Source of the DNA: Garcia nutans
Lineage: Eukaryota > Streptophyta > Magnoliopsida > Malpighiales > Euphorbiaceae
Assembly (NCBI GenBank): GCA_947685225.1
Contig: CANTUV010000032.1
Location: forward strand, 26,915,501 to 26,979,500
Length of the DNA: 64,000 nt
Direction of reading: 5' to 3'
The position numbers were made by a program, and so were the translations under genes. The notes beneath the pieces were generated by a model, which was given only the letters and a program-made list of their open reading frames with translations, was not told the DNA's origin and made no database searches. Positions 31,114 to 43,764 of the stretch are shown here, piece by piece. The first letter of the stretch is position 1. Each line of letters starts with the position of its first letter.

Positions 31114-33259
31114 AAAGAATTCATAAGAGAGTGTATATGTTGTATATATAGAAATATATATAACATATACACAAGTCAAATGTGATGGTCAAAGGAAGAG
31201 GATATTTATTTTGTTATTTATGAAATTACTAAAAAAGAAAGTAAGTGAAAGGGAGTTAACATAAATAGAAGAGGGTATTTAAGTAATTTCTTATTTTGAA
31301 TGCTTGGTGGAGGTTTAAAGAGAAGAGAAGTTTGACTTGGTCTTTATTTGTTCTTTCTTTTCTCTTCTTTTCTTTTATTGGCCGGCCATCCAAAGCAAGA
31401 GAGCAAGAGTGAGCTTTGTGATTTCCAAGCTCTAAATTCAAAGGAGTTTTCAAGAGATTAAGTTGGAAATCCAAGAAGTTTCATTATTTTGGTAAGCTTA
31501 TCTTGATTCTCTTGTTTTATTTTAAGTTTTTTATGAATTTGAGTGTTGATATTTGAAATTAGGGTTGTGTTGATGGTAATATGTTGGTGTGTGTTTGATT
31601 TAATTGATTGTGGTGTTGGTTTTGAATTGAAAATAAAAAAGTTAGGTTGATGTTGGTATTGGAAGTGTTTGAGTTGAGTTTGTATTAGGGTTTTGAGTTG
31701 GTGATTGTAGTAGATGTTGAGTTTGGTTAATTATTTTTGTTGATCTTCAAGTTGTTTGTGTTTTATGAAGTTAGAAGTTTAGAACACATGATTTTGGTTG
31801 GAGGCAGTAGCATCTTGGATGCCACGCCCGTGGCCCTTAGATGCCATGGCTGTGGGGGTGTTGAACAATTTGGGCAGAATTGGTTTCTAACCCACGCTCG
31901 TGGGGGGTTGGTGTGGCCACGGCCGTGGGCCCTAGTTAGTGGTGTTGAATTGTAATTTGTGATTTAAGGGTCTAGTAAGAGGTTATTAAGTGAATAATTG
32001 CATTGGAATTGATATATTTTATCAATTTTTGGATTAGGTCTTGAAGAAGATAATTTGCCCTAATTCAAGTGGTGAAGAAGTGTTGGAAGAGGAAGTGTAT
32101 AGATTTGTATAAGTGGTGCTTAAGGTAAGTACGAACTACATTATTGCATACATTCATATGATGTTGAAACTTAACACACATTTGATTGTAAATGTGTTAA
32201 GAAATCTAATGCATTGTTGATGCATATTAATAATGTATTGTTTGGTATAATGTGTATGTTGTGATGGGCATGTAAAATGTGTGTTAATGTTATTTGTTAT
32301 ATATATACACTTGAATGATGAATTGATTAATGTGATTTGAGATATAATGAGATGAAAAATCATTGTGGTTGGCTATAATGATTGAAATGAAATAAATCGG
32401 GCATGTTGCCTATATGATGATGAATTTAAGATATGTGTTCAATGCAATTGTTTATGTATACTTGAATGATGAGGTGTTATAATGTGAATTGAGATATGAT
32501 AAGATGAGAAGCCATTGTGATTGGCTATGATGATTCAAATGAGAAGTGAAGTCATTGTGATTGGCTATGATGATTCAATTGAAATAAGTGGGGCATGTTT
32601 GCCTAGAGGATGATGAGAATTGAGAATGAAGTTGATAATGAAATAATAAATGAATTGTGTGGATAATGTGTTATTCCATTTTCAGAGTTTGTTGTTGGTG
32701 GCATGCCTATAGTAACACTCTCTTGAAGTTAGGTTGGGCTTGATCCTTGAAGCAAAGTTGGGTTGAAGATTAACATGTTTTACTCCCCCTTGAAGCTTGG
32801 TTGGGTCTAGTCCTTGAAGCCTAGTTGAGATGTTACAACCCTTGAAGCTAGGTTGGGTTTGGTTCATGAAGCCAAGTTGGGTTGATACTTAGCATGCTTT
32901 GTTCCCCTTGAAGCTTGGTTGAACCTAAAACCTTGAAGCCTAGTTGGGATAATGATAATAATAAATGTGATAATTAAACCAAAACATTAACTCTGAAAGT
33001 TGAATGACATATTAGTGTTTTTGGGCCCATGCTTGTCTTTGTTTTCAATGTGATTCTTGAATGGTGAAATCAATGAATAATATGATGATTATAATGCATA
33101 AGTATCTTATTGAGAATGAATGTGGCATGGTAAGCTATGTTGAGTAATGAAATTATGAAGATACAATATGAATGTTTGATATGACATTGAATGGTGTATG
33201 AAATTGATTGTGTGACATTGGCATTGCATTGAAACATAGTATTATTGTAGTTTGTACCA

Positions 33260-33297
33260 CTAAGCCGTTGGCTTAGCGCGATTATGGTTTATCGCGC
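33260..33297 (+). promoter_or_regulatory. Tandem hairpins, LTR E
   Basis: CTAAGCC/GGCTTAG around GTT, then GCGCGAT/ATCGCGC around 8 nt, all Watson-Crick. CAG|GTAATA follows. Confidence 0.7.
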
Positions 33298-33599
33298 AGG
33301 TAATAGGGAAGAACCGGAGAGTTCCTCTAGGCCGAGTAAAGTTTAGATCTTGAGGTGCTGATAGTGAAGCTTAAAGATCAAAGACATATTGCCAAACATG
33401 TATATATATTTTATGTTTTGTAAAACTTGAGTTTTGATGTATAGGTATTTGTAAATATTTGTTATATTTTCTGCTGCGTTTTGAATAAACATTGTATCTA
33501 TTGTTTTTCTTTTTTTTTTTTTAATTTTCTTTAAATGTTTTAAATTTATTCATATTATTGAAAAGGGATTATTTGTATGTTTAAATAAACCGTGGCATA

Positions 33600-33662
33600 C
33601 CTATATTCAGTATACGTATATTACGATCGTATTAGCATGATGTGTACGTATACGGGTATAGG
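33600..33662 (+). promoter_or_regulatory. Terminal LTR stem-loop, LTR E
   Basis: 33600-33608 and 33610-33619 pair with 33644-33662: 19 pairs, three of them G-U, with one bulged A at 33609. The loop holds the palindrome TACGATCGTA. Confidence 0.7.
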
Positions 33663-33671
33663 GGTGTTACA

Positions 33672-33835
33672 GGACGGGCCGGGAAAAAGAAAGGGGTGGA
33701 TGACTCGATTCCTAAGGAATCCCCAACCCCTTAATGGGTTCGGAAAGTTGGGTACGTGTGGGGAAGGTGAGAAATGGCCCAATACCCCCACAACGCCCGG
33801 TTCATTGGAACCGGCCTCCTTTACAGGTCTTAATA
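33672..33835 (-). repeat. Element L fragment, Tat/Ogre-like LTR or leader piece
   Basis: On the minus strand it reads like the conserved LTR/5' region of Tat/Ogre elements (TGTGGGGGTATTGGG, ACCTTCCCCACACGTA, CCGAACCC). It is contiguous with 61559-63466 once K is removed. The family call rests on remembered likeness, not a search. Confidence 0.5.
33831..33835. repeat. Target site duplication TAATA, left copy (LTR K)
   Basis: TAATA directly before TGTAACACCC at 33836; the second copy is at 61559-61563 directly after GGGATATTACA. Confidence 0.85.
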
Positions 33836-33859
33836 TGTAACACCCTTATATCCCGTATA
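33836..33859 (-). repeat. LTR K, 24-bp 3' terminal fragment
   Basis: It matches the A LTR end with one difference. It then joins F integrase sequence, so about 490 bp of K and the front of the nested element were deleted. The rest of K is 59459-61558. Confidence 0.8.
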
Positions 33860-34212
33860 AGATTTTGAGGTTTGATCAGAAAGGAAAGCTGAGTCCTCGT
33901 TTCATTGGACCATATGAAGTTTTGGAAAGAGTTGGGCCAGTTGCTTATCGGCTTGCTTTGCCACCTGAATTGGATAGGATTCATAATGTATTCCATGTTT
34001 ATATGTTGAGGAGATACAGATCGGATCCATCTCATGTGTTGCTAATTGAATCTATTGAAGTGAGTCCAAATCTGACATTTGAAGAAGAACCAGTTGCTAT
34101 TGTGGCACATGAAGTGAAAGAGTTGAGGAATAAGAAAGTGCCACTTGTGAAAGTTTTGTGTAAGAATCATGGAAGAGAAGAAGCAACTTGGGAGAGTGAG
34201 CAAGCAATGTGA
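33859..34212 (+). pseudogene. pol: Element F: integrase C-terminus and chromodomain
   Basis: The frame opens at the deletion joint and reads the integrase GPY-type region (FIGPYEVLERVGPVAYRLALP, IHNVFHVYMLRRY), followed by the chromodomain-like end (EVKELRNKKVPLVKVL, EEATWESEQAM). TGA at 34210-34212 replaces a CGA arginine codon of B, a CpG-type change, so the last few residues are cut off. All upstream pol is deleted. Confidence 0.9.
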
Positions 34213-34274
34213 GACCAATATCCTCAACTATTTCAGAGATGATATCAGGTATTTTCGAGGACGAAATTTCTTTT

Positions 34275-34287
34275 TAGAGGGGGAGAA
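34275..34287 (+). other. Polypurine tract, element F
   Basis: AGAGGGGGAGAA just before TGTAATATCCC, as in element B. Confidence 0.88.
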
Positions 34288-34288
34288 T

Positions 34289-36686
34289 TGTAATATCCCA
34301 AAGTGTGCACTAGAAGTTTGGATATAATTGTTGTTTGTTTGATAAGAAAAGAAATTGAAAAGAGAATGTTTATGTATTGTTTAAAAAGGAAAGTAATGTG
34401 TAGAGAGAAAGTGTATATGTAGTTTATATGATAATATATATAACATATATGCAAGTCAAAAGAGTGGTCAAGGGAAGAAGATATTTTTATTTGGGATGTG
34501 TGAAATTACAAAAAGGGACATATATGTGATAAGAAGATAAGTTGAATGTATGAGGGCATTTAAGTAATTGTTTGTTAGAATTGCTTGGTGGAGATTTAAA
34601 GAAGAAGAGAAGTTTGACTTGTCTTCATTTTCTTCTTTTCCATTGAAGTGGCCGGCTACCAAAGGAAAGAGAGAGCAAGAAAGGTGTTCTAATTTCTAAG
34701 CTCAAATTGAAGGAAGAATCAAAGGATTAAGTTGGAGATTTGTGAAATTTCTTCAAGTTTGGTAAGTACTCTCTTGTTTTCCTTTGTTATTTTTGAAGTT
34801 GTGTTTGAGGTGAGTTATGATTTGTTGATATTATGATTAGGTGTGTTTGAGATGTGTTTATAAGTGTTGAAATTGATTGTAAGCTAAAAAGTTAAATTGG
34901 TGTTGGTTTTGGTTTGAAGATGGTAAGTTAAGAGTGATGTTGGTTTTTTTTAGGGTTTTGAAGTGGTAGGTGATTAAGTGTATTGTTGATGTATTGTTAA
35001 TGTGAAAATTGTGATGAATATGTAAAATAAGTGTTGATGACATTGATTATGTCCATTTGAATAAGGTTATGTTGTGCATAATGTGTTTAATTCAATCAAA
35101 AGAGACTTGGCCGTGTCCATTGCCCGTGTCTGCTACTGGTGATTATGTGTTGAGAGACACGGCCACTGGCTTGGCCGTGTCCCTTACCCGTGTCTGCTAC
35201 TGGATTTTTGTGTTGAGAGACACAGCCACAAGCTTGGCCGTGTCCCTTGAGTGTGTTAGCTACTGTGATGGTTCTTTGCTCTTCTTGAATTGTTTTGATT
35301 ATTCAAAGGTCTTTTTGCACCTAAACATAAAAGTAAACCTTTTAAACACACTTGAAACAATAATGAGCCAAACAAATGTATGTGGAAGATTCTAAATCTA
35401 AGAATAAGGTAAATTATATAGGTGTATATCAATGATGATCATTCTTAATGGATGTTTAATGTGTTTGATTATGTATATTTCAATAATAAAGTATTATAAT
35501 GTGAATTGAGACATAATGAGACAAGAAGCCATTGTGATTGGCTATGATGATTCAAGTGAGATGTGAAGCCATTGTGATTGGCTATGATGATTCAATTGAG
35601 ATAAATGGGGCATGTTTGCCTACATGATGATGAGAATTGAAAATGAAATTGATAATGAAATAATAAATGAATTTTGTGTCTAATATGTTATTCATTTTCA
35701 GAGTTTTGTTATTGGTGGCATGCCTAATGGTAACAATCTCTTGAAGTTAGGTTGGGCTTGATCCTTGAAGCCAAGTTGGGTTGAAGTTTAACATGTTTTA
35801 CTCCTCTTGAAGCTTGGTTGGATCTAGTCCTTGAAGCCTAATTGAGATGTTATAACCCTTGAAGCTAGGTTGGGTTGGTTCTTGAAGCCAAGTTGGGTTG
35901 ATACTTAGCATGCTTTGTTCCCCTTGAAGCTTGGTTGAACCTAATCCTTGAAGCCTAGTTGGGATTATGATATTGATGAATGTGATAATTAAACCAAAAC
36001 ATTAACTCTGAAAGTTGAATGGCATATTAGTGTTCTTGGGCCCATGCTTGTCTTTGTTTAAATGTGATTCTTGAATGGTGAAATTAATGGAACTATGAAG
36101 ATATAATATGAATGTTGTTATAACATTGAACAAAGTATGGTGAGATCTATGAAATGAATTTGAAATGTGATATGTTTATATGTGTATGGTTTATGAATTA
36201 TAAAGGTGTGATGTAGCTTTCCACCTATGATGTTGTTTATTATTAAGATGTATGACATTGCATTGCATCAAAGCATAATGTTAGTATACCTTGTACTACT
36301 AAGCTGTTGGCTTAGCGCGATAGTGTTTGATCGCACAGGTGACAGAGTTGAACCAGTGAGCTCCTCAAGACCAAGTGAGACTAGGCATTGAAGGATTATT
36401 TTTGGGAACTTAAAGATCAGAGAAGAGCTGCCAATCATGTATATATTCTATGTTTTGTAAACTTTGGTTTATAACCTATTTGTAATAACTTCCGCTGTGA
36501 ATTAATAAATATTTTTATATATGGTGTCTTTTGGATTTCTTTTAAATGTTTGAGATTGGTTTCACTTATTTACAAAGATATTTGTTGTATATTTTTTTTA
36601 AACTGTGACATTTTCTATATTCAGTATACTTATATTACGATCGTTTAAGCATGCTTGGTACGTATACAGGATATAGGAGTGTTACA
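34289..36686 (+). repeat. LTR shared by F (3' side) and G (5' side), 2398 bp
   Basis: It follows the F purine tract and precedes the G primer site, so one LTR serves both. It has a TATA-like block (34430), a GGCCGGC block (34650), a donor (34760), CG palindromes (35104-35256), two ATTGGCTATGATGATTC units (35535-35590), the CTTGAAGC cassette (35740-35965), twin hairpins (36299-36336, one mismatch), arm a (36410-36440) and a terminal stem (36615-36677). Confidence 0.9.
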
Positions 36687-36693
36687 ATTGTTT

Positions 36694-36705
36694 TGGTATC
36701 AGAGC
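36694..36705 (+). other. Primer binding site (tRNA-iMet), element G
   Basis: TGGTATCAGAGC, 7 nt after the LTR. Confidence 0.92.
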
Positions 36706-36783
36706 CTAGGTTTGAGATTCTCAACCTAGGTCAAGTGTAAGAAAAAGAATGTTTTGATTTTAAAAAGTGGATTTTTGAATAAC

Positions 36784-36818
36784 ATACATGTTTGGCATTG
36801 GCAGTCTCTGATCTTTAA
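36784..36818 (+). promoter_or_regulatory. Leader arm a', element G
   Basis: Blocks of 14 (36805-36818), 8 (36797-36804) and 7 (36784-36790) bases are exact reverse complements of LTR 36410-36442. This is the best pairing in the window. Confidence 0.75.
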
Positions 36819-36856
36819 TGGGAGGTATTCTGCTGTGGTTGCAGATATAGGTTGTG

Positions 36857-37437
36857 ATGGATTCTTACTCACGTCAGTCAGTCGAGGGTAGTGCTGAGAG
36901 TATAGCTCCTGATGATGTTAGAGATGGAGCTAGAGTGGATAGTGCTGGAGAGGTACCTGCTTCTATGTCGGGGAGACCAGCTGGTGAGGAGGTTCCGCCA
37001 GTTTGGCTTAGGCATGTGGTTGATTTGTTGAGACAAGCACCAGTGCAACCACCGCCACCACCCCCACAGCCTTTGGTATCAGTGAGACAGTATGATAAAT
37101 TAAGGAAGTATGGAGCAGAAGACTTCTTGGGTACTATTGATCCAGCTGTAGCTGAGCAGTGGCTAGATAAATACAGAGAATATTTGTTCAATTGCAAGCC
37201 ACTCCAGAAGAAAAATTTGATTATGCAAGATCATTGTTGCAGAAGGATGCATATGATTGGTGGAAGACAGTGCCCCATGCTATGGATGATCCACCTACCT
37301 TGTCCTATGCTGATTTTCTAAGAGAGTTTGAATTGAAGTATACTCCGAGGGAGTATAAAGATGTGAAGAAGATGGAGTTTTTGAGTTTGAGGCAAGATCA
37401 CCGGACTGTGACAAAGTATGAGTTAGAGTTCATCTGA
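36857..37437 (+). pseudogene. gag: Element G: gag N-terminal part, frameshift and stop
   Basis: The ATG is at 36857, 12 nt after the conserved TTGCAG|ATATAG. The Gag core motifs match B. One base is missing near 37168 (ATAAATACAG against AAGGTACAG in B), moving translation to another frame. The correct frame resumes from 37192 and then meets TGA at 37435-37437, where B has CGG. Confidence 0.9.
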
Positions 37438-39000
37438 TTGAGCCATTATGCTGGGGGTATTATATCTGATGACATGGATAGATGCAGGAGATTTGAGGAG
37501 GGATTGAGGCCCTCTATCATGTGTCTAGTGGCTGGATCTAGATATCATGATTTTTCCCAGCTTGTTGCAGCAGCTCGAAGTGTTGAGCGAGCTCAGGGCA
37601 TTGCAGCAGTTGCTTCTGGGGAAGAGATCAGGGTTAGAAGACCCCAGTTTGAAGCAGGGTCTTCATCTGTGAAAAGAGGTAAAGGAAGTTTTGGTCCTCG
37701 GGTTAGTAGGAGTCAGAGGCCAGCTGGTAGGTCAGTACAGTTGCAGAGCCAGAGATCTAGACCTACAGTTTCAATGGCGAGTGCTCCAACCCCAGTGACT
37801 CAGAGATCCACTCTACCCTTATGTATTCATTGTGGTAGGCCACATGGTGGTACTTGTTGGAAGACTGGTGTAGCAGGGGTATGCTTCAGATGTGGATCAC
37901 CTGATCATTTTGATAGAGATTGTCCTGAGAGGCAGGAGAAGATGTCGGTAGATTCTGCAGCTTCTCGACCTAGTGTGAGGGGAGGTCGAGGAGGCAGGAG
38001 TTTCAGCAGAGGAGGTAGATCTGGGTTCAGTTCTAGAGGAGGATCTACATCCAGGGAGAGTATACCAGAGGAGGCTGGATCTTCTCAGAGGATTTATGTG
38101 ATGCAGAGGCAGCCTGATGCTTCGGCAGTCATAGCTGGTACTTTCTCTTTATTTGGTATTTCAGTACTTGCTTTGATTGATCCCAGATCCACTCATTCAT
38201 ATATTAGTGCATCTGTTTTGCCTGTGTCTGAGTTGCATGCTGAGTCCCTAGGATTTGATGTGTTGGTGACAAATCCGTTAGGGCATAGTGTGGTTGTTAG
38301 CAAAGTGCACCGAGATAGTGCAGTTATGGTGCAAGGTGAGGAGTTTCTTGGAGACTTGATTGAAATGCCTTTTAAGGAATATGATTTGATCCTAGGCATG
38401 GACTGGTTATCTAGACATAGAGCTGTGGTAGACTGTCAAAAGAAAGTTGTTACTTTGAGAACCGGTGATGGTAGAGAGGTGATAGTATCTAGTGAGCAGG
38501 GACAGCTAGCATCCTTGTTTGTTTCAGCTGTTGTAGCTAGGAGATTGATAAGAAAAGGGTGTGATGCTTATCTTGCTCATGTGGTGGATACTAGAGTAAG
38601 GGGTTCTCAAATTGATAGCATAACCACAGTTGCAGAGTTTCCAAATGTGTTACCAGAGGAGTTGCCAGGATTGCCTCCTGAGAGAGAGGTGGAGTTTGGT
38701 ATTGAATTATTGCCTGGTACCTCTCCTATTTCTATTACTCCTTATAGAATGGCACCTACTGAATTGAAAGAATTGAAGGTGCAGTTGCAGGAGTTGTTGG
38801 ATAAAGGGTTTATTCGCCCTAGTGTTTCACCATGGGGAGCTCCTGTTTTGTTTGTAAAGAAGAAGGATGGTACTATGAGATTGTGTATAGATTATAGGCA
38901 ATTGAACAAGGTGACTATTAAAAATAAATATCCTTTGCCTAGAATTGATGATCTCTTTGATCAATTGAAGGGTGCAGCGTGTTTTCTAAAATTGATTTGA
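37438..39000 (+). pseudogene. gag-pol: Element G: gag C-terminus, protease and RT start in one frame
   Basis: This 520-codon frame runs without a break from the Gag core through the CCHC knuckle (VCFRCGSPDHFDRDC), the Gly/Arg linker, the protease and the RT fingers. It shows that the family's natural layout is a single gag-pol frame. The protease motif reads DPRSTHS, with the glycine after the active-site aspartate changed to arginine, so activity is doubtful. One A missing near 38978 shifts the frame in RT. Confidence 0.9.
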
Positions 39001-40579
39001 GATCAGGGTACCATCAATTGAGGGTCAGAGCTGAAGATGTTCCTAAGACTGCCTTTCGTACCAGGTATGGGCATTATGAATTTCTAGTTATGCCTTTTGG
39101 TTTTACGAATGCACCTGCAGCTTTTATGGACTTGATGAATAGGGTGTTTAGGCCCTATTTGGATCAGTTTGTGGTGGTTTTCATCGATGATATTTTGGTG
39201 TATTCGCGTAATGAGGAAGAGCATGATATGCATCTGCGGATTGTGCTGTAGATTTTGAGAGAGAAGCAATTGTTTGCTAAACTGTCTAAGTGTGAGTTTT
39301 GGCTGGACCAAGTAACATTTCTCGGTCATATAGTTTCAGCAGAGGGTATTAGAGTTGATCCGAGTAAAGTTGAAGCTATTCTGAATTGGAGTCCACCAAA
39401 GTCTGTGACTGAAGTTAGAAGTTTTTTGGGTTTGGCAGGCTATTACCGACGGTTTGTGAAAGGATTTTCTTTGATAGCTACTCCACTTACCAGATTACAT
39501 CGAAAGGGAGTTAGATTTGTGTGGACAGATCAGTGTCAGGCTAGTTTTGAACAGTTGAAAGAGATGTTAACTCAAGCACCTGTTCTTACTTTACCTGTGG
39601 AAGATAAACCATATGTGATTTACAGTGATGCTTCACATAGTGGTTTGGGTTGTGTTCTGATGCAAGAAGGTAAAGTTATAGTTTATGCTTCTCGACAGTT
39701 GAAACCACATGAGCTCAATTATCTAACCCATGATTTAGAGTTAGCAGCCATTGTGTTTGCATTGAAGATTTGGGGACACTATTTGTATGGGGAGAAGTGT
39801 TTTATATATATAGACCATAAAAGTTTAAAGTATTTGGGTGTCCAAAGAGAGCTCAATCTTCGACAGAGGAGATGGTTGGAGTTGATTAAAGACTACGACT
39901 GTTTAATTGATTATCATCCTAGTAAACCAAATGTTGTTGCTGATGCCTTGAGTCGGAAGTCTTTAGCAAGTTTGACTGTTTATTCGCTCTCGTTGCTTGT
40001 TGAGTTGAGAGCGTTGCGTGCTAGTTTTATATCTTGTGATGATGGTGCATTGTTAGCACAGTTGCAATTGAAACCAGTATTATTGGATCAGATTAAAGAG
40101 GCTCAATTGGCTGATGAAAAAATTCAAAAGATTGTTTCAGATTGCCAGAATGGAAAGAGTCGAGATTTTATTGTGAGAGGTGATGGGAGTCTTTGGTTTA
40201 AGAACAGATTGTGTGTACCTGATGATGCTAATCTGAGAAGAATTATTTTAGAAGAAGCACATCAGTCAGTATTTGCTATGCATCCGGGCAATACAAAGAT
40301 GTATCATGATTTGAAGCAGTATTACTGGTGGTCCGGTATGAAGAGAGACATAGCGGAGTTTGTATCCAAATGTCTCACATGTCAAAAGGTAAAAGCGGAG
40401 CATCAAGTTCCAACAGGATTACTTCAACCTTTATCAGTGCCTGAATGCAAGTGGGAAAGAGTGACAATGGATTTTGTGTCTGGTTTACCATTAACACAAA
40501 GGAAGCATGATGCTATTTGGGTGATTGTTGATAGGTTGACTAAGACAGCTCATTTTCTTCCGGTTCGGATGGATTATTT
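39001..40579 (+). pseudogene. pol: Element G: RT, RNase H and front of integrase
   Basis: RT continues with FIDDILVYS near 39185-39210. TAG at 39249-39251 stands for a glutamine codon. A 449-codon frame (39255 on) covers the RT thumb, RNase H (YSDASHSGLG), the HHCC finger and the first integrase core residues (MDFVSGLP). It is cut at 40579 by element H and resumes at 57793. RT and integrase residues seen are as in B. Confidence 0.9.
40575..40579. repeat. Target site duplication TATTT (element H), left copy
   Basis: TATTT on the left, TATTC at 57793-57797 on the right: one difference, consistent with decay. The integrase frame rejoins across it. Confidence 0.75.
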
Positions 40580-43500
40580 TGTAACACCCCGATACTCCAT
40601 ATAAGTACTATACATATACCTGGTATACATACAGTAAGTATATAAAGTATAAGGATGTCACTTTTTGTTACAATTTAAAAATCCTTTAACAAAGTTCAAA
40701 TCACAATACATTAACTTAAAGAACATTTACAAAATCATTCTATTTTTAATGATCTTACATATATATAATAATCTTATCTTTATCAAAACTTCATTTATAC
40801 ATATGAATACACTTCATCAAAAATACATCATAATTAAAAGTTATACATGTATGCATCACTCTCTAGTTGGTCTCGATAAACTCTTACTCTTCTCGTGGCA
40901 TAACGAAAGACTTCATATCTTCCACCTAGTCACCTGCGCGATTACACATCCACGCTAAGCCCGAGAGCTTAGTAGTACAAATATAACATATAAACATACA
41001 TTATAGAAATTCTAACATATAATGAAATATCACTTCCATGTACCATTAGTATCTTATCATGTTTTTCCTTTTGAATTGCACCTTTCATATATCTCGACTA
41101 ATTTCATATATTATATACATATCATTATCACCAACCACAATCCATCATTAATACTCACGATTAATATATCAATATACACATTACACATCATACTTTATAA
41201 CATTGTTTTATTCACAATTCACCAATCATAATCCATCACTAACACTCACAATCAATATATCAATACACACATTACACAACATACTTCATAACATTATTTT
41301 ATTCACAATTCATCAATCATAATCCATCACTAACACTCACAATCAATATATCAATACACACATTACACAACATACTTCATAACATTATTTTATTCACAAT
41401 TCACCAATCATGAATCACATTTCCAACAAAGTCAACCATAGATCTCATTACTCATTTATTTCAACATTTGTATATCATATTGACAACAAAGACAGACTCG
41501 GGCCCAAAAGATACTAATATGCCATTCGACTTTCAGAGTTAATGCTTTTGTTTTATTATCACATTATCATTATCATTATCCCAACTAGGCTTTAAGGATT
41601 TAGGTTCAACCAAGCTTCAAGGGGAACAAAGCATGCTAAGTCTCAACCCAACTTGGCTTCAAGAACCAACCCAACCTAGCTTCAAGGGTTGTAACATCTC
41701 AATTAGGCTTCAAGGACTAGACCCAACCAAGCTTCAAGGGGAGTAAAACATGTTAAACTTCTACCCAACTTGGCTTCAAGGATCAAGCCCAACCTAACTT
41801 CAAGAGATTGTTACTATCATTAGGCATGCCACCAACAACAAACTCTGAAAATGGAATAACACATTAGCCACACAATTCATTTATTATTTCATTATCATTT
41901 TCATTCTCAATTCTCATAATCATCAAGGCAAACATGCCTTATTTCTTTCAATTGAATCATCATAGCCAATCACAATGGCTTCACATCACATTTAAGTTAT
42001 CATAGCCAATCACAATGGCTTCATATCTCATTTGAATCATCATTATAACTCAAAACATTAGTTTCACATCCCTTTATGTCTCAATTTACATTACAGTAAT
42101 TCATCATAAAAGTATTTATCATAATAAATTGTATTGCACATACCTTTTTGAATGATCCTCGTCTCTTTCGCACTATACAAGTCATAATACTAGTCACATT
42201 ATATTAACAATATAATAAATTACTTAACATTGTTTTAAGTTTCAAAATCATATAAAAGAATTCATCTAGGTAAGTTTGTACTTACCTCAAGAACTACTCC
42301 CATCAAGCTATACATAATCAATTACCTCATCATATCCTTCACATTTTACATATAGCATCATTGATATAACATTACAAAGTACATTATTCATATAACACAT
42401 TACCATTCACAAGATTCACAATGCATAAAACATAACATTGTTCATATAGTATCATATGCATCATCATTACTCACATTGTCCCACATTATACACAATATAA
42501 CCTTATTCATAGATTTAGAGTCTTCTACATATATTTGTTTAGATCATTCTTTGTATTAAATGTGTTTAGAGTGTTTATTTTTATGTTTAGGTGCAAGAAG
42601 ACCTTTGAAGAATCAATACAATGTGAGAAAGGCAAAGAACAATCACAGTAGCCAACACCTTCAAGGGACACGGCCAAGCTTGTGGCCGTGTCTCTCAACA
42701 CCAAATCAACCGAGGCAGACACGGGCAAGGGACACGGCCGTGTCTCTCAACAAAAATCAGGCAGTGGCAAACATGGGCAAGGGACACGGCCAAGCCAGTG
42801 ACCGTGTCTCTCCAAAATTGATCCAACACGGCCAAATTTCCTTATACTTGGCCATGTCTCCCAAAAATTCTTTAGTTTGGCCGTGTCTCTTCCTTGGTTT
42901 GGCCGTGTCTCTCATGAACAAAAACCATAAACATGGCCAAATCTCTTTTAATTGAATTAAAACACATTATACACAACATAACCTTATTCAAATGGATATA
43001 ATCAATGTCTTTAACACTTATTTTACATGTTCATCACAATAATCACATTAACAATACATTTAAACACATACCACTTCAAAATCCTAAAACCAACATCATT
43101 CTTATTCTTTCAATATCAACATCCACTTAACTTACCATTTTCAAACCAAACCAACACCAATTTAACTTTGTAACTTACAATTAATTTCAACACTTATAAA
43201 CACATCTCAAACACACTTAATCATAATAACAACAAATCATAACTCACCTCAAACACAACTTCACAAATAACAAAGGAAAACAAGAGAGTACTTACCTCAA
43301 TTGAAGAAATTTCACAAATCTCCAACTTAATCCTTTGATTCTCCCTTCAATTTGATGTCTAGAACTTAGAACACCTCTCTTGCTCTCTCTTTCCTTTGGT
43401 AGCCGGCCACACCAAATGAGAAGAAAAGAAATAAAGACAAGTCAAACTTCTCTTCTTCTTTAAATCTCCACCAAGTAATTCTAACCAAGCAATTACCTAA

Positions 43501-43750
43501 ATGCCCTCAACCATTTAACTTAGCTTCTTTCACTTATATGCCCATTTAAGTAATTTCACATATCACAAATAAATATCCTCTTGCATTGACCATCCATCTT
43601 GACTTATGTATATGTTATTTATACTACCATATATGCAACATATACACTTCCTTTAAAAATTATTTTCTCTTTCAAATTAACATATACATTCAATCCAATT
43701 AAAACAACAATAATATTCAAAACTTCTAGGGCATACATTGGGATATTACA
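40580..43750 (-). repeat. Element H 3' LTR (3171 bp)
   Basis: TGTAACACCCC to GGGATATTACA. It carries the terminal stem of the J type, twin hairpins (40936-40972), three 91-bp tandem units (41140, 41231 and 41322), the CTTGAAGC cassette (41580-41815) and CG palindromes (42660-42935, including 10-bp arms 42667-42676 with 42683-42692). It also has a GCCGGCC block near 43400 and a TATA-like block near 43625. Confidence 0.92.
41140..41412. repeat. 91-bp tandem repeat, three units
   Basis: Units start ATCCATCAYTAAYACTCAC at about 41140, 41231 and 41322. They are AT-rich. Units 2 and 3 are almost identical. The 5' LTR of H lost this area. Confidence 0.85.
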
Positions 43751-43751
43751 A

Positions 43752-43764
43752 TTCTCTCCCCCTT
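43752..43764 (-). other. Polypurine tract, element H
   Basis: TTCTCTCCCCCTT on the plus strand. AAATAATTTCGTCCTCGAAATTATC follows, matching the ends of C and J. Confidence 0.9.

Larger units (their letters stand above)
31114..33671 (+). repeat. LTR E, start missing (element D inserted)
   Basis: It begins within the U3-like part (GAGAGTGTATATG, then ATATATATAACATATAC) about 110 bp after where an LTR should start, and ends GGGTGTTACA. It includes GGCCGGCC (31380), a donor near 31490, CG palindromes (31818-31934, with CCACGGCCGTGG), an 87-nt predicted exon (32038-32124), ATTGGCTATGATGA repeats (32510-32580), the CTTGAAGC cassette, twin hairpins (33260-33297) and a terminal stem. Sequence of another type (L) follows directly, so this may be a solo or 3' LTR. 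Confidence 0.88.

Noticed and set aside
33592..33840. 82-codon frame over the E/L joint
   Set aside because: It runs across an LTR end and two different elements, so it is an accident of the junction.
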